A stretch of DNA of 8,189 bases from NCBI GenBank assembly GCA_022822575.1, contig JAJEBJ010000149.1, positions 1 through 8,189 on the forward strand, given 5' to 3'. The stretch comes from Alphaproteobacteria bacterium. Its GTDB lineage: Bacteria > Pseudomonadota > Alphaproteobacteria > SP197. The notes under the pieces were generated by a model. The model searched no databases. It was given only the letters and a program-made list of their open reading frames with translations, and had not been told where the DNA came from. The stretch's first letter is position 1. Every line of letters begins with the position of its first letter. The translations under genes were made by a program, and so were the position numbers. This document shows, piece after piece, positions 5,678-8,189 of this stretch.

Positions 5678-6781
5678 ATGAAATTCTCCCACATTCTCGC
5701 TGTTGTCTTCGCGATGGGTGCTGCAGCTTGGGTGCTGTCCGGCAATCTCGGGGAAGATGTGCCCGCCGCAGAGGGCGGTGCAGAGCCGCTGCCGGACACT
5801 TTGGTCGAGGCGCCGCCTGCCACCTCTGTCAGGGTGGCAACGAGTGTTGCGACACCTCATTCGCTTGAACTGACCCTCACGGGTCAGACAGCGGCCGAGA
5901 GAATTGTGGCGCTCAGCGCGCAGACAAGGGGCCGTGTCGAAACCGTCGAGGTGCGGGAAGGTGATTTCGTTGACACCGGCGACCTGATAGCCACGTTGGC
6001 GCCTGACGATCGCATGGAGCGCCTGGAACGGGCCCGGTCAAGCGTCCGCCTCCGGGAAATCGAGTACGAGGCGGCCTCCAGGCTGGCAGAGAGCGGTTGG
6101 CAATCCGAAGCCGCGGAGGCCGAGGCACTGGCTCAGCTCGACCTGGCGCGCTCCGACCTCGCGGCCATCCGTCTTGATATCGAGCGTACTCGAATCAAGG
6201 CGCCGATATCGGGCATTCTCGAGGAACTCGACATTGAAGAGGGGGCTGTCGTCCATACCGGCGCAGCCGCCGACACGATCGGCAGGATCGTGGATCTCGA
6301 TCCGATCACGGTTGTCGGCTTTGTCAGCGAAACCCGGGTGGCGAGCCTCGAGACCGGAATCCGGGGCATGGTGACGCTGGCGACGGGAGAGACCGTGACA
6401 GGAGTCGTGCGCTACATCGCCAGAACTGCGGATGAACAGACCCGGACCTACAGGATCGAACTGGACATTCCCAACCCGCAGCACACCATCCGGGCCGGCA
6501 TGACAACGCTTGTGAAGCTGCCGCTGGCGACCGTTCCCAGCCACTTCCTGTCGCCTTCGATCCTGTCTCTTGATGACTCGGGCACGCTGGGCGTCAAGAT
6601 CATCAGCGAGGAAATGACGGTTCGATTTCTGCCGGTGACGATCATTTCTGCCGAAGCCGAAGGGTATCACGTTGCTGGACTTCCTGAGCAGGTGACGCTC
6701 ATCACCGTCGGTCATGAGTTCGTCACCGATGGTGAAGCCGTCATTCCGGTCCACGTCGACGTTTCTTCGGGGACGTTGTGA
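5678..6781 (+). CDS. RND efflux periplasmic adaptor (membrane fusion protein)
   Basis: The protein has 367 residues from the ATG at 5678. An N-terminal hydrophobic segment (FSHILAVVFAMGAAAWVLSG, 3-22) anchors or exports it. Then come the first lipoyl half (about 78-108, AQTRGRVETVEVREGDFVDTG), an alpha-helical coiled-coil hairpin (about 110-172, Arg/Glu/Ala-rich), the second lipoyl half (RIKAPISGILEELDIEEGAVV, from about 172), a beta-barrel (about 200-270) and a membrane-proximal domain. This is the standard HlyD/AcrA-type order. The protein links an inner-membrane RND pump to an outer-membrane channel, and no channel gene is in view. The start is uncertain: in-frame ATG 5654 and GTG 5606 are possible, none has a strong Shine-Dalgarno, and 5678 puts the hydrophobic segment at the extreme N-terminus as expected. 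Its TGA overlaps the GTG of the pump gene by four bases, so the two are almost certainly co-translated. Confidence 0.87.
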   Translation: MKFSHILAVVFAMGAAAWVLSGNLGEDVPAAEGGAEPLPDTLVEAPPATSVRVATSVATPHSLELTLTGQTAAERIVALSAQTRGRVETVEVREGDFVDTGDLIATLAPDDRMERLERARSSVRLREIEYEAASRLAESGWQSEAAEAEALAQLDLARSDLAAIRLDIERTRIKAPISGILEELDIEEGAVVHTGAAADTIGRIVDLDPITVVGFVSETRVASLETGIRGMVTLATGETVTGVVRYIARTADEQTRTYRIELDIPNPQHTIRAGMTTLVKLPLATVPSHFLSPSILSLDDSGTLGVKIISEEMTVRFLPVTIISAEAEGYHVAGLPEQVTLITVGHEFVTDGEAVIPVHVDVSSGTL

Positions 6782-8189
6782 ACAACCTCATCAACGCGGC
6801 TCTCGACCATCCCCGTACGGTCCTGCTCACCCTCGTGCTGCTCCTGGTCGTCGGCGTGTCGGTCTACATCGCGATCCCGAAGGAATCCGATCCCGACGTC
6901 AACATCCCCATCATTTACGTCTCCATGCACCACGAGGGCATGTCGCCCGACGATGCGGTCAGCCTTCTGATCAAGCCCATGGAACAGGAGCTGCGCGGTA
7001 TCGAGAATGTCAGGGAAGTCAGGTCGACGGCGTATGAGGGTGGAGCCAACGTCACTCTCGAATTCGAAGCGGGATTCGATCCCGACACCGCCCTCGAGGA
7101 TGTGCGGGCCAGGGTTGATATCGCCAAGCATGACCTGCCTGACGATACGGATGATCCCACTGTGCACGAGATCAACCTGTCACTGTTTCCCGTGCTCGTC
7201 GTGAGCCTGTCGGGCGACGTGCCGGAACGGACCATGTTGCGTCTGGCCCGCACACTCAAGGACGACATCGAGGAAGTGAGTGAGGTCCTCGAGGCTGTCA
7301 TCAAGGGAGACCGCGAGGAGGTGATCGAGGTCATCGTCGATCCGGTGACACTGGAGAGCTACCGGATCGATGTCATCGAGCTTGCGAGGAGCTTCTCCAG
7401 GTCCAATCGGCCCGTGACCGTCGGGCTGATGGACTCCGGTGCCGGACAGTTCGCAATCAAGGTCCCCGGGCTCATCGATGACGTGGACGACTTCCTGGGT
7501 CTGCCCCTGAAGATCAAGGGCGATGCGACAACCAGCGTCCGCGAACTGGCAGAGGTCAGGCGGACATTCAAGGACGCCAGAGTCCATGCGCGGGTGAAGG
7601 GTGAGCCGGCCCTGACCATCGAAGTGTCCAAGAGAACCGGCGAGAACATCATCGAGACCATCGAGAAGGTGAGGGCGGTCGTGGCGGCGACAAGCGCCGG
7701 ATGGCCGTCGAGCGTGACGGTCGCCTTCTCGAGGGACCAGTCGAAAGGCATCCGGCTCATGCTGGCCGATCTGCAGAACAATGTGCTGACGGCCGTGCTG
7801 CTCGTGATGATCGTGATCGTGTGGTGCCTGGGCTGGCGATCGGCCGCGCTCGTCGGTGTCGCCATACCGGGGTCGTTCCTGACCGGCATCCTGGTTCTTG
7901 CGATCGCCGGCCTCACCCTCAACATCGTCGTGTTGTTCAGCCTGATTCTCGCGGTTGGCATGCTTGTCGACGGTGCGATCGTCGTGACCGAATATGCCGA
8001 CAGGAAGATGTCGGAAGGCCTTGACCGCCGCGAGGCCTACTTTGCTGCCGCCTCCCGCATGGCCTGGCCGATCACCGCCTCGACCCTGACAACTCTCGTC
8101 GCGTTCTTTCCCCTCATGTTCTGGACTGGAATGGTCGGCGAGTTCATGAAGTACCTGCCGATCACCCTGATTGCCGTTCTCTCCGCCTC
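6778..8189 (+). CDS. RND family transporter, N-terminal 470 residues (partial)
   Basis: The gene begins with GTG at 6778 within GTGA, overlapping the adaptor stop, and stays open to the right edge. The visible part shows TM1 (about 9-29), a long periplasmic porter region (about 30-330, with KESDPDVNIPI and MHHEGMSPDDAVSLLIKPME), then TM2 (about 336-354), TM3 (357-376), TM4 (383-405, AVGMLVDGAIVVTEYADRKM) and TM5 (about 433-455, ending in a GEFMKYLPITL stretch). These are hallmarks of HAE-type proton-driven RND exporters, which normally exceed 1000 residues, so about half is missing. D398 corresponds to AcrB D407 in the proton relay; the next residue, D408 in AcrB, is Gly399 here, a substitution common in this branch. 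With the adaptor it should form a tripartite pump. Export of the triterpenoid made upstream is suggested only by gene order. Confidence 0.9.
   Translation, partial: MNNLINAALDHPRTVLLTLVLLLVVGVSVYIAIPKESDPDVNIPIIYVSMHHEGMSPDDAVSLLIKPMEQELRGIENVREVRSTAYEGGANVTLEFEAGFDPDTALEDVRARVDIAKHDLPDDTDDPTVHEINLSLFPVLVVSLSGDVPERTMLRLARTLKDDIEEVSEVLEAVIKGDREEVIEVIVDPVTLESYRIDVIELARSFSRSNRPVTVGLMDSGAGQFAIKVPGLIDDVDDFLGLPLKIKGDATTSVRELAEVRRTFKDARVHARVKGEPALTIEVSKRTGENIIETIEKVRAVVAATSAGWPSSVTVAFSRDQSKGIRLMLADLQNNVLTAVLLVMIVIVWCLGWRSAALVGVAIPGSFLTGILVLAIAGLTLNIVVLFSLILAVGMLVDGAIVVTEYADRKMSEGLDRREAYFAAASRMAWPITASTLTTLVAFFPLMFWTGMVGEFMKYLPITLIAVLSA

Noticed and set aside
1..8189. tRNA, rRNA, CRISPR array, insertion sequence or attachment site
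   Set aside because: No regularly spaced repeats, transposase or integrase motifs, or tRNA/rRNA-like segments were seen on either strand.

Overview
The window reads as a high-GC Gram-negative bacterium. A tripartite-type efflux pair (periplasmic adaptor plus RND transporter) implies an outer membrane, and the style of the thioesterase and RND proteins suggests a proteobacterium, perhaps an alphaproteobacterium. That taxonomic guess is weak because there is no rRNA or other marker gene. The centrepiece is a sterol/triterpenoid-type biosynthetic gene, which is rare in bacteria.

Layout. Positions 1-249 (minus strand) hold the start of a GAF-domain signalling protein that runs off the left edge. 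Positions 250-867 are a divergent intergenic region with no convincing gene but several inverted repeats, including a perfect 9+2+9 palindrome just upstream of the next gene. From 868 to the right edge everything lies on the plus strand and is tightly packed. First comes a 1139-residue protein in which a squalene-epoxidase-like FAD monooxygenase is fused in frame to an oxidosqualene-cyclase-type triterpene cyclase (868-4287). Next are an exported TPR-like protein overlapping it by 29 bp (4259-5035), a hotdog thioesterase related to betainyl-CoA thioesterases (5099-5578), an RND-type membrane fusion protein (5678-6781), and the first 470 residues of an RND transporter that starts with GTG inside the stop codon of the previous gene (6778 to the edge).

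How the genes may work together (inference). The fused enzyme would epoxidise squalene and cyclise the 2,3-oxidosqualene in one polypeptide. The cyclase half keeps the OSC acid motif VSDCTAE and the two cysteines that activate its Asp, and it lacks the DxDD motif of squalene-hopene cyclases. The downstream secreted TPR protein and the adaptor/RND pair could move the triterpenoid across the envelope, as has been proposed for sterol transporters of Methylococcus capsulatus. The thioesterase does not fit an obvious step. The five genes may form one operon, possibly with a second internal control point at 5585-5652, between the thioesterase and the export genes.

The best candidate for something undescribed is the epoxidase-cyclase fusion, whose product-determining positions match neither animal lanosterol synthase nor plant cycloartenol synthase, combined with a dedicated export module.
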